Assembly: GCA_964494345.1 (NCBI GenBank)
Contig: CAZBSI010000013.1
Coordinates: forward strand, 1-64,000
DNA length: 64,000 nt
From: DTKD01 sp964494345
Lineage (GTDB): Bacteria; Armatimonadota; UBA5829
Direction of reading: 5' to 3'
Made by a program: the position numbers and the translations under genes. Positions 26,254 through 36,630 of this stretch are shown here, in pieces. Below the pieces are notes generated by a model. The model was not told the origin of the DNA and did no database searches. It was given only the letters and a program-made list of their open reading frames with translations. The first letter of the stretch is position 1, and each line of letters starts with the position of its first letter.

Positions 26254-28323
26254 TCAAACTAACTCCAGCCCCAACTGGCAGCCTTCAGCGTGTAGCTTCT
26301 TTAGTGTCTCAAGCACCTTCAGGCTTTGCTTTTCACTTGGAACTTGCCCGGATTCAGCGACTCCAAGAATACTTGCTTCCGTTTCTGTTAAAAGGCCCCT
26401 GCTTGTTCCCCAGTTCTTCACTTCCTGCCACAGAGCACCTCCCGCATTCACAACGGCAATCTGAGCTTGAATACCATTGAGCATCTTCTGATCCTTGATG
26501 GCCGCAGTCGCAATGTCCCGTTTGCTTTCAACTGCACGCAAACTGTCTAGCAGCCCCTCTGGCCACACTATCTCAAGTGCCACAACTCGGCTCCAGCACG
26601 CTTCCGTCTTTGCCCATTCTGTGACATTGCGCAGAGTTGGCGGCGAATCAACAATAACTTCATGAACTGCGCTTGCAGTAATGGTTAGCGCCTGTTTCAT
26701 CCGTGCCGAAATCTCTTGTTTGCGCCAAACAGCATCGAAGTCACAACTCTGACCATTGCACTCTATACTTGCAGCAAACTTGGCAATGGCATACGTAACA
26801 ACGTTGGCACGATAGCCACCCTGATACCAATCCTGTTCGGTTACTAACTTTTCTACTTCACGGAAGATGATCGCCTTGGCGATGGCGTGGCGGAAATACG
26901 CTTCATTAAAAACATCCGACTGCTTCGCCCACCTCTTGCCCACATTGTAGGCAAAGTGGGCAAAGTTCTTCTGTGCACCCTTGCTCACGATATTTGGGAA
27001 TCCGCCCCACGAATTCAGAAACTTTGCAAGATCGGTCTTTGAAAAAACCTGGCGTTTGGGATACTCCAAGTCGAATTTCCGCCGTTGTGCAGGCGTGAGA
27101 TTTGATCGGGCATCCTGATATTGCCCACGCGCACGCTCGTAGAACCATTTCGATTCGCGAAACGCTCCATCCGGGGATGGTGCGAATATCCGACGTGAAA
27201 ACTCTTCCAGTCTAATGTGAAACGGGTGGTTGGAGAAGAAATCGGCGGCACTAACCCGGTTCTGGCTGTTTGCGTATTCGGATATCTTCGGGACGACCTC
27301 CTCGGTGCGGGCTGGCTCAATTATTGATAACTTCATCTGAACGAAGACCTTCGAAAGGTCAACATCGTTCTTCTTGCTTGCCGCGTGGATTGAGGCGGTC
27401 GTCTGGCCGCCGTTGACGATCTGAAAGTTCTTGATACCGGTTAGTAGTAGACCGCCATCCTGTATTCGCGTTTCGACACTCTGAGCAGTTGCAGTAATTC
27501 CATTATTGTAAGCGAAGAACATCTCAGGATCGTTCTCGATTGTATTTCGTATCCCCTTATTGACATTGCTACGCGCCTGTAGAAACACCCTCACGTTCTG
27601 CTCAAGCAATCTTGCTCCCCAGCGATCATATATAGCTGCGATCTGCTGCCCAGGAACAACAACAAGATATGCTTCATAGTCTGCCTGAGCTAAATGTGCA
27701 GGCAGTGCAGGCATAGAACCTCCAAACTCCCCTTCAAGATCGATGATAAGATCCTCACGTCCATGTCCTGAGGTAGCAAAGCGGTGTAGCCGTCGCAGAT
27801 CCCATACATTGTAGGTAAGCTGGATGCCGCTAACCTCTCCAGCCTCGTGCCCATCGACACGCGCGCTCAACACACGATTACTGATCAGGAATAGTCGCAC
27901 CTTGTCTACATTCTGCCATCTGGTAGCTATCAAATCAGCCAGCCCAAATGCGGGGCTGGTTTCTTCCAGTTCATCGCGAAATGTCGAATCGAAAGACTTA
28001 ATCAGGAAATTGTGGGCACGCTTGAAGATAGCGTTCATTTCTGTTGCTGTGAGAGTTGCAATCTCTGGTGATTGGTTAAAATCGGCAATAATCAAGCTGA
28101 GAACCCCGCCCGATGCGACAGGATCGCCTCCATACCCGTCTATCCGCAACCCTCGAGGTGTCTGGTAGTATGCCCTGTCTGCCGTCTCGAGTTCTCCGGC
28201 GTCGATAAGTTGTTCGCAAAAGACGCTAAAGAAGGCATCCTCAGCATAGCGCCCGTCTGCATCTGCCCGACCATAAACCTCCTGATTGAAATCGTTGTAG
28301 AACTCCTCCAGCTCAATCGCCAT
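26254..28323 (-). CDS. AIPR-family protein (abortive infection phage resistance)
   Basis: 689 residues. Central segment with NVRVFLQARSNVNKGIRNTI and FFAYNNGITATAQ, followed by FQIVNGGQTTASI, is the recognisable core of AIPR proteins, which accompany restriction-modification and abortive-infection loci. The flanks are helical; no PD-(D/E)XK motif is evident. Its start overlaps the preceding DUF4420-like stop by 11 bases, so it is the last gene of a four-gene coupled operon with MORC-type ATPase, Z1 helicase and PD-(D/E)XK protein. Biochemical role unknown; a nuclease or effector has been proposed for the family. Confidence 0.85.
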   Translation of the reverse strand: MAIELEEFYNDFNQEVYGRADADGRYAEDAFFSVFCEQLIDAGELETADRAYYQTPRGLRIDGYGGDPVASGGVLSLIIADFNQSPEIATLTATEMNAIFKRAHNFLIKSFDSTFRDELEETSPAFGLADLIATRWQNVDKVRLFLISNRVLSARVDGHEAGEVSGIQLTYNVWDLRRLHRFATSGHGREDLIIDLEGEFGGSMPALPAHLAQADYEAYLVVVPGQQIAAIYDRWGARLLEQNVRVFLQARSNVNKGIRNTIENDPEMFFAYNNGITATAQSVETRIQDGGLLLTGIKNFQIVNGGQTTASIHAASKKNDVDLSKVFVQMKLSIIEPARTEEVVPKISEYANSQNRVSAADFFSNHPFHIRLEEFSRRIFAPSPDGAFRESKWFYERARGQYQDARSNLTPAQRRKFDLEYPKRQVFSKTDLAKFLNSWGGFPNIVSKGAQKNFAHFAYNVGKRWAKQSDVFNEAYFRHAIAKAIIFREVEKLVTEQDWYQGGYRANVVTYAIAKFAASIECNGQSCDFDAVWRKQEISARMKQALTITASAVHEVIVDSPPTLRNVTEWAKTEACWSRVVALEIVWPEGLLDSLRAVESKRDIATAAIKDQKMLNGIQAQIAVVNAGGALWQEVKNWGTSRGLLTETEASILGVAESGQVPSEKQSLKVLETLKKLHAEGCQLGLELV

Positions 28324-29311
28324 GACTTCTCTCCAAGGCTGACGCCAGCACGTCGTCAGTTACACGAAACGGTTCACACATGGGCAGTGATAAGGAGTAC
28401 TTCACATTAGAAACCCCTACTGTCACTGTCGACGCGGTGATGCGAGGGAACTCACCTGCCACACGGTACAATCGGCTGGCACCCTCAACCCACAGGAAAT
28501 CCGAATAATCATCTTCCCATCGAAGCCCTGCGGCAGAGAGACGATCTTCAAACACCAATCCAGCACCATCATCAGCTTTAGCGATACGATCCTGAACACG
28601 CCTGGCAACGTCGGAAACACTGAAACTACGGTCGGTGCCGGACGGCGCCCGATCCAGATCGACGACATAGAGAAAGAGGTCGTCAGCGCCAGTTCCATCT
28701 AGTTGGAATTCAGAGTTGATGACCATATACGGGGTTGCCGTACCGCGCCGTGCTTTTGCCTCAATACAGATTCTCCATATAGCGAAGTCTTTCGGCGAGC
28801 CCAGAGGCCCGTGCCAGGAAGAAACAGCATCGAAAGCTGTAACATTCGACAGCAAATGATACTCCAGAACCAAAAGTTCACCAATCAGTCCCTTCTGTTC
28901 TTCAGAGGATAACCGTCCATCGCTGCCACCGCGAAGAAGATGGTGCCAGCGCCACGTCCGCGTAAGTGCAGTCTCTACTGCCTCTTTCTCCGATGCCGCA
29001 CTGGATGCACTTGCAACTATGTCACTACAAAGTCTGTGAAAAATGTCCCTGTGAGCTGTTTCCAAGAGCTTGAGGACCAGCATCCTATCACCTTCGCTAC
29101 TGCTTTCGATATCCTCGACCTCAATTCCCTTCAACCTCGGAAGATGTCCGCGTGGCATTGAGTCTGTACTATGTTGAAGAACTAATAGACACTTGTTGTC
29201 GATGCTCCGTGCCCAGAAGAATCCCCAAGGGATGTCGGCATTTATTCTTTTCGCCTTGATAGCATCGATAGTATTTGGTGCAGCAATATCTTTCCATGGA
29301 TCGCTACCCAT
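28313..29311 (-). CDS. PD-(D/E)XK (DUF4420-type) restriction protein
   Basis: About 332 residues from ATG 29311 (overlapping the Z1 stop as ATGGGTAG); an upstream ATG at 29338 is also possible. Motifs: GLIGELLVLEYHLL (helix with the first acidic residue), then KDFAIWRICIEAKAR, i.e. D plus ExK of the PD-(D/E)XK nuclease fold. In MORC-type systems this family is taken as the endonuclease. The C-terminal part (from about 200) is beta-rich. Co-translated with the helicase before it and the AIPR protein after it. Confidence 0.8.
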   Translation of the reverse strand: MGSDPWKDIAAPNTIDAIKAKRINADIPWGFFWARSIDNKCLLVLQHSTDSMPRGHLPRLKGIEVEDIESSSEGDRMLVLKLLETAHRDIFHRLCSDIVASASSAASEKEAVETALTRTWRWHHLLRGGSDGRLSSEEQKGLIGELLVLEYHLLSNVTAFDAVSSWHGPLGSPKDFAIWRICIEAKARRGTATPYMVINSEFQLDGTGADDLFLYVVDLDRAPSGTDRSFSVSDVARRVQDRIAKADDGAGLVFEDRLSAAGLRWEDDYSDFLWVEGASRLYRVAGEFPRITASTVTVGVSNVKYSLSLPMCEPFRVTDDVLASALERSHGD

Positions 29312-32018
29312 TGTCTCCACCCATCTCGTCTTCGTCATTGTCGTCACGGTAGTTCTCTCGGAGCCAGGTGGTATTGACTCGATACTGCACTCGCTTCTCC
29401 TCCAAATCAGTTCCAGGGAAGCTAATGCTCCAGGCAACAACCGGTTTGTTATGAGCCCTGCGACCATCCTCAAGGGTCACATCCAGCAGATGGATGATTA
29501 ACAACGGACGTTTCCGCACCCTGCGATAGATCCTGTCTGGATAGTTCAGGTTACTTTCATCACCCCGCGCATTCGCAAGCTGCTCGCGGTAGTCCCGTTC
29601 GGCTTTTTCAGCCTCTTCACTCGACAAGCCGGTCTTCTCGACCCCACGTGACGAAACTCTCTGCTTGTTTGTAATACGCAATGTCCTGGCATCGCTCTTC
29701 TTGCCAGCTGTTCGCTTCTGACAGTTGATTGCAACCCCAAGGGAGCTATCAACAAGCGTATCCACATCAGTTCGACTTATGCTGGCGAAGAGAATGTCCC
29801 ACTCTATAAGTTCTCCATCTCGCCTGGCATCGATGTATGACCTAACGGGTCCGGGATCCGTCAGCATCGATCCCGGGTGATTTCTGAACTCAGATATGAA
29901 GTCGAGCACAAGAACTACGGGTACCCTGGAAAGCAACCGGCCTCCCGATACCGCCTCAGCGCTTGAAACTGGCCGGCCAGCCTTTTCCAGGCGCACGGCA
30001 AGTCTGCTGGCAGCTTCTCTGTTCTTATCCAGGCTAGCTTGGTCTCTTCTCAGAATTGCTGTCTCGATAAAGTTGTTAGCGAGGCCAATATTGACAATCA
30101 CCTCTTCGCTTGACCCCATCTTGTTGCGTGCGGTTACAATCAGTGTGTCCGGATGGCCCCGCACCTTGAGCCCGAACTCCTCCGGCGTTGCATTCGCTGC
30201 TTCCATGTTCCGAAGCTCGTCACGAAGCATCTCGATTGATTCAGTAATGTGACTGTACCAACCTTCCGCTTCTTCCGGCATCCAGATACGGCAGAGATCC
30301 TTATAGCCTGGCCGGTATCCAAACCACCGGCCCATCTGCATCAAGGTGTCATACATCATTGAGTTTCGGAGGAAGTAGCTGACCGTCAATCCCTCTAAAG
30401 TCAGTCCGCGAGAAAGAGAGAAACCTCCAACAGCGATGATGTTAAGCCCTGTACTTTCATAATCATAATAATTGAGGGTTCCTGAAGACTGGCTGTTCAC
30501 TTCAACTACTTTGATCGGGGCGGCAGCAGCAAGTAACTGGGACTGAATCTCCTCCCAGGTAAATCCTGCCGAAGCAAACTCGCATTCCCATGCTTCGTGC
30601 AAGGCTGCTATTTCGGGATCTTTTAATGCCTGTACCGCTGGTAGCGCTCCATTCACGCGTATGCTGGACTGAATGTATCCAAGCTTGTTGTGAATCTCGT
30701 TTCTGATCTGCCGCTGAACTCCTGTAAAGCGTGACGCGTTCACAAGCATTGAACAGTGTGCTGTCAAATGTCCACGCGCCAAACGAATCGCCCGCGCTAT
30801 GATGAACACGCGAACCGCCCGCATCAGGCTGGGTGGAAGGGCGACAACTTCCAAGTCTATAGTATGCTTCAATGGTAATATATCTTCATTGTCATCAATG
30901 TGCCGGACTATCGCCTGTGGTGTATCCAGAAACACTTTTGTTGCACCAAAGTAGTTCGATGGAGGGTCGAGGCTGACTATGAAACTACGAGGGAACAAGT
31001 CTTCCCCGAGCATTTTGTCGTCAGTTTCAGGATCTATGAATATATTGGCGAAAGGAGTTGCCGTGTATCCAACATAGCAACTCCGATCGAACAGTTGCAG
31101 TAGCTCCCGGATTTGGCCATTGATTCGGGACACCTCGTCTTTACCGTGTCGTATGTTGATAGATGCATTATCAGCTTCGTCATCAATGAGAAGCATTGGA
31201 GATTCAACCGTCCTGCCGTCACGATCTGCGCTGTGCTCTCTGAACCACTCAATCAGGTACCTCAGGGTACTAGAGTTCTTCTTGATAACGAAGACAGCTG
31301 GCTCGCTTAGATTCTGAAGTGGAATACCCACACTTGTAGCCATTTCTTTGTTGAAATCTCTAAGCGAGTTTGTGAAAGTAACAGGTCTTCGTGTCTTGTC
31401 AAACCTCCCCACACCAACAAACCTGTCACCTTTCTTCAAGAGCAGTCGCGCGCTGTCCCGTCCGACGAAACCTTCGTCAATACGCAACTGCGTCTGATTG
31501 CGAAGGTTGTTGTGGATGCCAGCAATAACTACAATGAGCTTGTATCCGGCATCTGCCGCTTTGCAGATCACTCCAGTGTAGTTGGCCGTCTTCCCAGACT
31601 GTACGTGACCGACTACCATACCCCTGCGATCCCAGGGCCCAGCCTTTTCCGGGTTTTCCAGCAGGCCAAGAATCCGATCAGTCACATTGTCAAGAGTGGC
31701 GATCACTTGGCCAGTGAAGCGCTTTTCGACAAGCAATTTCCGGTATCTATCCCAGTAGTAGGGCTTGATGATTGCTCGTGCGCTGTCAAGCCAAGGTTTG
31801 TATTCGTGCTCAGTCAGCATTGCACCAATGGTCATAGTCACACCATGACGCATTTCGAAATCGCGAGCCAACATTTCTGCTTCTGCGTCGTCAACACTGC
31901 AACTATCAACGACACGAAATTTATTAATCACGTCGCGAATCTGCTCCTGGGTTGGGTTGCGCTCACGTGCGAGAAAACTCTCAACAGCCAGGGCCAAGTT
32001 TTCGAGGTTGTTATTCAC
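29304..32018 (-). CDS. Z1-domain superfamily 2 helicase-like ATPase
   Basis: 904 residues from GTG 32018, chosen since it overlaps the ATPase stop (GTGAATAA) and has GGAGG 6 bases upstream. Walker A VVGHVQSGKTANY (about 135-147), DExD-type Walker B LLIDDEADNASIN, and a helicase motif VI-like QMGRWFGYRPGY. These define Z1 proteins found with MORC-like GHKL ATPases. Predicted to translocate on DNA and couple recognition to cleavage. Family placement is established knowledge; its action in this cassette is inferred. Confidence 0.88.
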   Translation of the reverse strand: MNNNLENLALAVESFLARERNPTQEQIRDVINKFRVVDSCSVDDAEAEMLARDFEMRHGVTMTIGAMLTEHEYKPWLDSARAIIKPYYWDRYRKLLVEKRFTGQVIATLDNVTDRILGLLENPEKAGPWDRRGMVVGHVQSGKTANYTGVICKAADAGYKLIVVIAGIHNNLRNQTQLRIDEGFVGRDSARLLLKKGDRFVGVGRFDKTRRPVTFTNSLRDFNKEMATSVGIPLQNLSEPAVFVIKKNSSTLRYLIEWFREHSADRDGRTVESPMLLIDDEADNASINIRHGKDEVSRINGQIRELLQLFDRSCYVGYTATPFANIFIDPETDDKMLGEDLFPRSFIVSLDPPSNYFGATKVFLDTPQAIVRHIDDNEDILPLKHTIDLEVVALPPSLMRAVRVFIIARAIRLARGHLTAHCSMLVNASRFTGVQRQIRNEIHNKLGYIQSSIRVNGALPAVQALKDPEIAALHEAWECEFASAGFTWEEIQSQLLAAAAPIKVVEVNSQSSGTLNYYDYESTGLNIIAVGGFSLSRGLTLEGLTVSYFLRNSMMYDTLMQMGRWFGYRPGYKDLCRIWMPEEAEGWYSHITESIEMLRDELRNMEAANATPEEFGLKVRGHPDTLIVTARNKMGSSEEVIVNIGLANNFIETAILRRDQASLDKNREAASRLAVRLEKAGRPVSSAEAVSGGRLLSRVPVVLVLDFISEFRNHPGSMLTDPGPVRSYIDARRDGELIEWDILFASISRTDVDTLVDSSLGVAINCQKRTAGKKSDARTLRITNKQRVSSRGVEKTGLSSEEAEKAERDYREQLANARGDESNLNYPDRIYRRVRKRPLLIIHLLDVTLEDGRRAHNKPVVAWSISFPGTDLEEKRVQYRVNTTWLRENYRDDNDEDEMGGDNG

Positions 32019-33498
32019 CCGACACCTCCACGGACAATGTCTCAGCAAGTATCTCTTCTGTTCGCTTCCAATTCGATCGGAATGGTTCCGCGAGCTTCAG
32101 CATATCCGGTATTTCTTCCCGATTGCCTCCCATGTCTATAAGCCGTTTCGCAGTTGTCTTAACAGCATATTGAAGAGCATCGTCAGTTGGCAGATTGCCA
32201 GACACTTTCTCAGGTGCGCCTCCCATGTCCGCAAAAAGTGCATCCATAGGTAAAGCTGAGCCTGTTATTTCGAGCACATGTGAGAAATCGCGCTTCAACT
32301 CTTCAGGAAGTTTGGAAATGAAATCCACAATCACAGGATGCTCAGAGTTTATTCTATAAGTGATCTCATTTTTATCCTGGATTCTATTCCATACGGGCAG
32401 ACGGTTATCGGCAGTCAGCTTACGTCCTCGGGCGGTATAAACACGCTTGGAATTCAATCCGATCTCTTCAATAATTCGACGCAGTCTTTCGCGTACCCGA
32501 TATGGCGGCTGTGCTGTGGATTTCTTGACGTCTATCTTCCATTGTGCGTCCAACCCATTCGGTATGTCGATGCGCACGCGGGCAAGTTTTGTCAACTCCA
32601 TCTGGCGGGCGAGTCCGAACCAGGTACCGTGTATAATCAGGCGTTTTTCGCGATAGACATAGAACCCTTGGTTCTTGAGGTAACCAGCGCGGCCAGCAAA
32701 TCGTTCCCATTCAGCTGGTGTTACCTTCTGATGATGGGGCAATGTAAATGCCTGCATTACCACCTCTTGCCCAGTCACCCTGATCTTTTCAACCGGCCCA
32801 CAAATCGTGGCGGCGTGATCTATATGAAACGGGTCGAATGGCACAAGCTGGCGACCGTTTAGCGACAGGTGAACCTTCTTTAGACCACGCTCACCAGTAA
32901 GGAAACGGTGGAAGACAAGCTCTAAATGTTCTCTAGTTTCATCAATGCGGCGAGTTATGTAAGGTAGCATGTCGCCGGAAGTGGCCGGCTCAACCAGCCT
33001 GTCAAGCTTCTCCCATATTACGAGAGTGCCGCTCTCACCCAAATGACTAATCCAAGGGATTGCGGCTAATTGCTCAGGTATCTGGACAAGCCACTTGTTC
33101 CTCTCTGCGACAAAATCAAGGTCCCAGATCGCCGCACTGGTTATACCTTCGTGGCGCGTAGCCACTGTGAGTCGTCGACACTGAGAGAACGAGGCAATTT
33201 TCAGCCCCAATCCAAAACGTCCCAGATCAGACCGCGGACGAATGTCCAAAGGGTTTCCGCTGCCCGGTCGCATGGCATCATGCAGAACCTGTTCGCTCAT
33301 TCCTGTACCATCATCGACAATTCCGATTCTGTGGTCGGCATCGCTAATGTCAGCAAACAGTTCAATGTTCTCTGCCTGAGCAGTAATCGAGTTGTCTATG
33401 ATATCAGCCAAAGCTGTTTCCAGCGAATAGCCAATATCTCGCAGGCTCTCAACAAGCATTGAAGCACTAGGCGTAGCATCAAATGTTTTTGTAGCCAC
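32011..33498 (-). CDS. MORC/MutL-like GHKL ATPase
   Basis: 495 residues. Bergerat-fold motifs in order: helix ALADIIDNSITA with N36, GIVDDGTGM (59-67) and GRFGLGLKIASFSQ (93-106). A transducer-like S5 domain follows to about 350 and a helical C-terminus. These GHKL proteins are prokaryotic MORC relatives found in restriction-modification loci. First gene of the leftward operon, divergent from the methyltransferase across a 0.5-kb gap. ATP-dependent dimer clamping on DNA is the expected activity. Confidence 0.87.
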   Translation of the reverse strand: MATKTFDATPSASMLVESLRDIGYSLETALADIIDNSITAQAENIELFADISDADHRIGIVDDGTGMSEQVLHDAMRPGSGNPLDIRPRSDLGRFGLGLKIASFSQCRRLTVATRHEGITSAAIWDLDFVAERNKWLVQIPEQLAAIPWISHLGESGTLVIWEKLDRLVEPATSGDMLPYITRRIDETREHLELVFHRFLTGERGLKKVHLSLNGRQLVPFDPFHIDHAATICGPVEKIRVTGQEVVMQAFTLPHHQKVTPAEWERFAGRAGYLKNQGFYVYREKRLIIHGTWFGLARQMELTKLARVRIDIPNGLDAQWKIDVKKSTAQPPYRVRERLRRIIEEIGLNSKRVYTARGRKLTADNRLPVWNRIQDKNEITYRINSEHPVIVDFISKLPEELKRDFSHVLEITGSALPMDALFADMGGAPEKVSGNLPTDDALQYAVKTTAKRLIDMGGNREEIPDMLKLAEPFRSNWKRTEEILAETLSVEVSGE

Positions 33499-34006
33499 TT
33501 CCTGTCTTGCGACGATGCACTATCGCCGCAAATCACCCCCTGTAGCTAATCTGCGCTGATCTGCGCTGCATTCCCACAATTCACTGGCAAATGTGGGTCT
33601 AATGACTCTTCATAATAGCTATCCCGTATTGGTGCAGGCGAGAGTTCGCTTGCCTAGCATAAACAGAATCAAACCGGAATATTTGTGTTCCAAGCAAAGC
33701 AACGGAGTCACATTGCTGTCGCCACCCACATATAATCCACACAGTATCAGGCCCCAGTGGCAACGTGATCGCATTCACCACCATATTTTAACGCGTCTCG
33801 TATCGTTCACTCCACAGACATGCGCAACAAATATTAATGTGTGGCTGGATGCTGAGCTGATTATTTAAGTATTTAGCCTTAATTAGCATATCAGATATGA
33901 TTGCGCTTAGCAATTAGCCTCATATCTCTCGCAACGCATTCATCGAAATTGGTCGCGAAATGTGCTAAAATATGCCAGGAAAAAGCTAGGGGCACCAGGG
34001 TGATTG
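33499..34006. other. Divergent intergenic region of the MORC restriction cassette
   Basis: 508 bases between the leftward ATPase operon and the rightward methyltransferase. It must contain both promoters, but I could not place a convincing -35/-10 pair on either strand. An inverted repeat CCCACA...TGTGGG lies at about 33572-33597, and a short direct repeat of CTGCGCTG sits near 33550-33568. Small frames here do not look coding. Confidence 0.5.
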
Positions 34007-35755
34007 ATGGCCATTGCCGAGGCTGAAAATACTCTGGTTTCGGGAGTTCGGATGAATTATATACCAGTAATAGATCTGTTTGCCGGCCCAGGCGGACTGG
34101 GCGAAGGATTCTCAGCTCTTAAATATGGCTCCAGACATCCATTCCGTATCAGATTATCTGTTGAGAAGGATGCAACAGCGCATCAGACGCTTTCACTTCG
34201 GTGTTTCTTCCGGCAGTTCCGGGAAGATAAAGTTCCTGACGACTACTACCAACATTTACGTGGCGAGATCACCCTGAATGAACTATTTCAACGTTTTCCG
34301 CGTGAAGCACGCACAGTGACTACTGAAGTATTGCGCAGAGAACTCGGGAAGCCAAAAGATGATGTTGTCGTTGATGAGCACTTATCACACATTCTGTTGG
34401 ACAATCCTGGCGCTCCGTGGGTTCTGATCGGTGGACCGCCGTGTCAGGCCTATTCGACTGCTGGCCGAGTCAAAATCAAGGCGCTGGATCCAGATGGATT
34501 TGAGAGTGACGAACGTCACTTTCTTTATCAAGAGTATCTTCGTATAATCCGAAAGTTCAAGCCATCCATATTTGTTGTCGAAAACGTCACAGGCATTCTA
34601 TCCTCCAAGATTAAAGGCAAGAGAATTTTCAGACAGATCCTGCGAGACCTTCGGAATCCAAGTGCTGCAGTTGATGATCATCTGTTGGAAGAGAACCCTG
34701 CAGAGTACAATATATATTCACTGGCAGTATCAGAGGAAGATGGAATGGATCTTGAGCCGGCAGATTTTATTATCGAGTGTGAAAGATATGGGATTCCACA
34801 GGCCCGCCACCGCGTAATTATCCTGGGCATCCGAAGTGATTTTTGCAGTCACCCAAGCACTCTGACGGAGAACAAGAAGAAGATAACTATGCACGATGTC
34901 ATATCGGACCTGCCCAAGATCAGGAGCGCATTATCAAGGGAGCTAGATTCTGGAGAAGCCTGGCGCAGCACAATAATGACGGTCCTGCAACAGACTTGGA
35001 TAGATAAGTTAGAAAGCTGCGAACTGAAACAAAGCCTTAGAGCAGCGCTTGAAGATATCAATGCGTGTCTCAGTCGTGGGGGGGAGTTTCTCCGCTGTAG
35101 CCCGAAACCCAACGCCCATGCCCGATGGTATGTAGACGGCAGACTCGGGGGCGTCTGCAATCATTCGGCGCGCGGGCATCTCGCAAGCGATCTGCACAGA
35201 TATCTTTTTGCTGCTTGCTTTGGACAAGTCAATGGTTTCTCGCCTCGTATGCGCCACTTCCCAGAGGCGCTTTACCCAGAGCATAAGAACGTGGCGAAGG
35301 CTGTTGCGGGCAAGATGTTTCCCGACAGGTTCCGCGTACAGTTGCGTAACGCTCCTGCTACGACAGTGACTTCACACATGTCCAAAGACGGGCATTATTT
35401 TATCCACTATGATCCTTGTCAGTGTCGTAGCCTGACAGTGCGTGAAGCCGCTCGTCTGCAGACATTCCCAGACAACTACTTCTTTGAGGGTGGCAGAACT
35501 GCTCAGTATAAGCAAGTGGGAAATGCAGTTCCTCCGCTATTGGCCAGACAGATTGCGGTCATTGTATACGACGTGATCTGCAAAGAAAAATTAACAGTAG
35601 AAGACGATGGACACTATAAGCCGCGAAAAGAGAAGCTGGAATATGTCGCAAATCCGGTCCAAAAACACTCGTCCCGAAATAATCGTAAGGTCACTCTTGC
35701 ACAGGATGGGTTACCGGTTTCGTCTGCACTCGGAGAAGCTGCCGGGAAGACCTGA
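34007..35755 (+). CDS. DNA (cytosine-5) methyltransferase
   Basis: 582 residues from ATG 34007 (a TTG sits just before). Motif I VIDLFAGPGGLGEGF (21-35), motif IV GGPPCQAYSTAGR with the catalytic cysteine (about 146), motif VI VVENVTG, motif VIII QARHRVIILG, then after a variable region APATTVTSH and motif X QVGNAVPPLLARQIA. Large for the family because of an insert between motifs I and IV. The C-terminal 50 codons overlap vsr in another frame. It protects self DNA in the MORC-type restriction cassette. Confidence 0.96.
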   Translation: MAIAEAENTLVSGVRMNYIPVIDLFAGPGGLGEGFSALKYGSRHPFRIRLSVEKDATAHQTLSLRCFFRQFREDKVPDDYYQHLRGEITLNELFQRFPREARTVTTEVLRRELGKPKDDVVVDEHLSHILLDNPGAPWVLIGGPPCQAYSTAGRVKIKALDPDGFESDERHFLYQEYLRIIRKFKPSIFVVENVTGILSSKIKGKRIFRQILRDLRNPSAAVDDHLLEENPAEYNIYSLAVSEEDGMDLEPADFIIECERYGIPQARHRVIILGIRSDFCSHPSTLTENKKKITMHDVISDLPKIRSALSRELDSGEAWRSTIMTVLQQTWIDKLESCELKQSLRAALEDINACLSRGGEFLRCSPKPNAHARWYVDGRLGGVCNHSARGHLASDLHRYLFAACFGQVNGFSPRMRHFPEALYPEHKNVAKAVAGKMFPDRFRVQLRNAPATTVTSHMSKDGHYFIHYDPCQCRSLTVREAARLQTFPDNYFFEGGRTAQYKQVGNAVPPLLARQIAVIVYDVICKEKLTVEDDGHYKPRKEKLEYVANPVQKHSSRNNRKVTLAQDGLPVSSALGEAAGKT

Positions 35756-36017
35756 CATAGTTCTTCCCAAATACAGGACAGTCATATTTGTGCACGGCTG
35801 CTTCTGGCATCACCATCCCTACTGCAAATATGCTTACAATCCAAAGAGTCGGGAAGACTTTTGGCAAGGCAAGTTTCGGCAGAACGTGGAGCGCCACCAG
35901 CAGGTCACCCGCCAGCTGGACGACCTTGGCTGGCGAGCGATCGTTATATGGGAATGCGAAACCAGCAACATAGAACAGTTAAGATCATCACTTTTTCAAT
36001 TGCTAGAGGTTTTCTAA
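35607..36017 (+). CDS. vsr: Very short patch repair endonuclease Vsr
   Basis: 136 residues, full Vsr length. N-terminal SREKRSWNMSQIRSKNT, GRPDIVLPKYRTVIFVHGC with the catalytic aspartate, then the zinc/active-site FWHHHPYC and the distal WECE. It nicks T:G mismatches left by deamination of 5-methylcytosine, which explains its pairing with the C5 methyltransferase. Its ATG lies 149 bases inside the methyltransferase gene in a different frame; the conserved N-terminal motif begins at that ATG, so the overlap is real rather than a wrong start. Confidence 0.96.
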   Translation: MDTISREKRSWNMSQIRSKNTRPEIIVRSLLHRMGYRFRLHSEKLPGRPDIVLPKYRTVIFVHGCFWHHHPYCKYAYNPKSREDFWQGKFRQNVERHQQVTRQLDDLGWRAIVIWECETSNIEQLRSSLFQLLEVF

Positions 36018-36630
36018 ATAACTCCAAGATATTCCTTTGTCATTAAAAGGAGTGTGCACCCAGTACACGTGTACGAAATATCCTCATCAAAAACACTAAC
36101 GAATGATTCAACCAATAAAGCTACTATTCTCATAGGATTACGCCTCCCTCCGTTTTTCTTAGCAGATTAGACGATTCCACACGTCTTTATAAGCTCTTCT
36201 CTTATCTTGTCCGCATCCAGGACGGTCACTTCAAGTTCAGTCGGGATGTTCAACTCCTCGGCGCACTGGCGTCAGCGCAGACTCTGTTGATTTGGCATCA
36301 TACTTGCCATTTTTATGATTCTCACACCATTCGCCGTAGGCATCTTAATTACCTTCGCTGCTGGCAAGATTCTCTTCACCTTTCGCAGACATCTCCATCG
36401 TCAAGGGGTGATTCGGATTTTTTGCATTTGAATACTACTCCAGCTTGTTGTGATGACGTAACATGTGATCACCTCTATGTAGCTTTCCGACATACAGGAG
36501 GGTGGGCTTTATTAGGAGGTAGCCCTGTGGGAATATACTTGCGAAGGGTAGATTATCCACATCCATATCCAGACATCCTGGCGCCTTAGAGCTTTAGCGT
36601 AACCAACTAAACGATAAGGCTAGGAATCAT

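Noticed and set aside
26254..36017. BREX or DISARM
   Set aside because: No PglX/PglZ/BrxL or DrmA/DrmB; the Z1 helicase, GHKL ATPase and AIPR set defines a different class.
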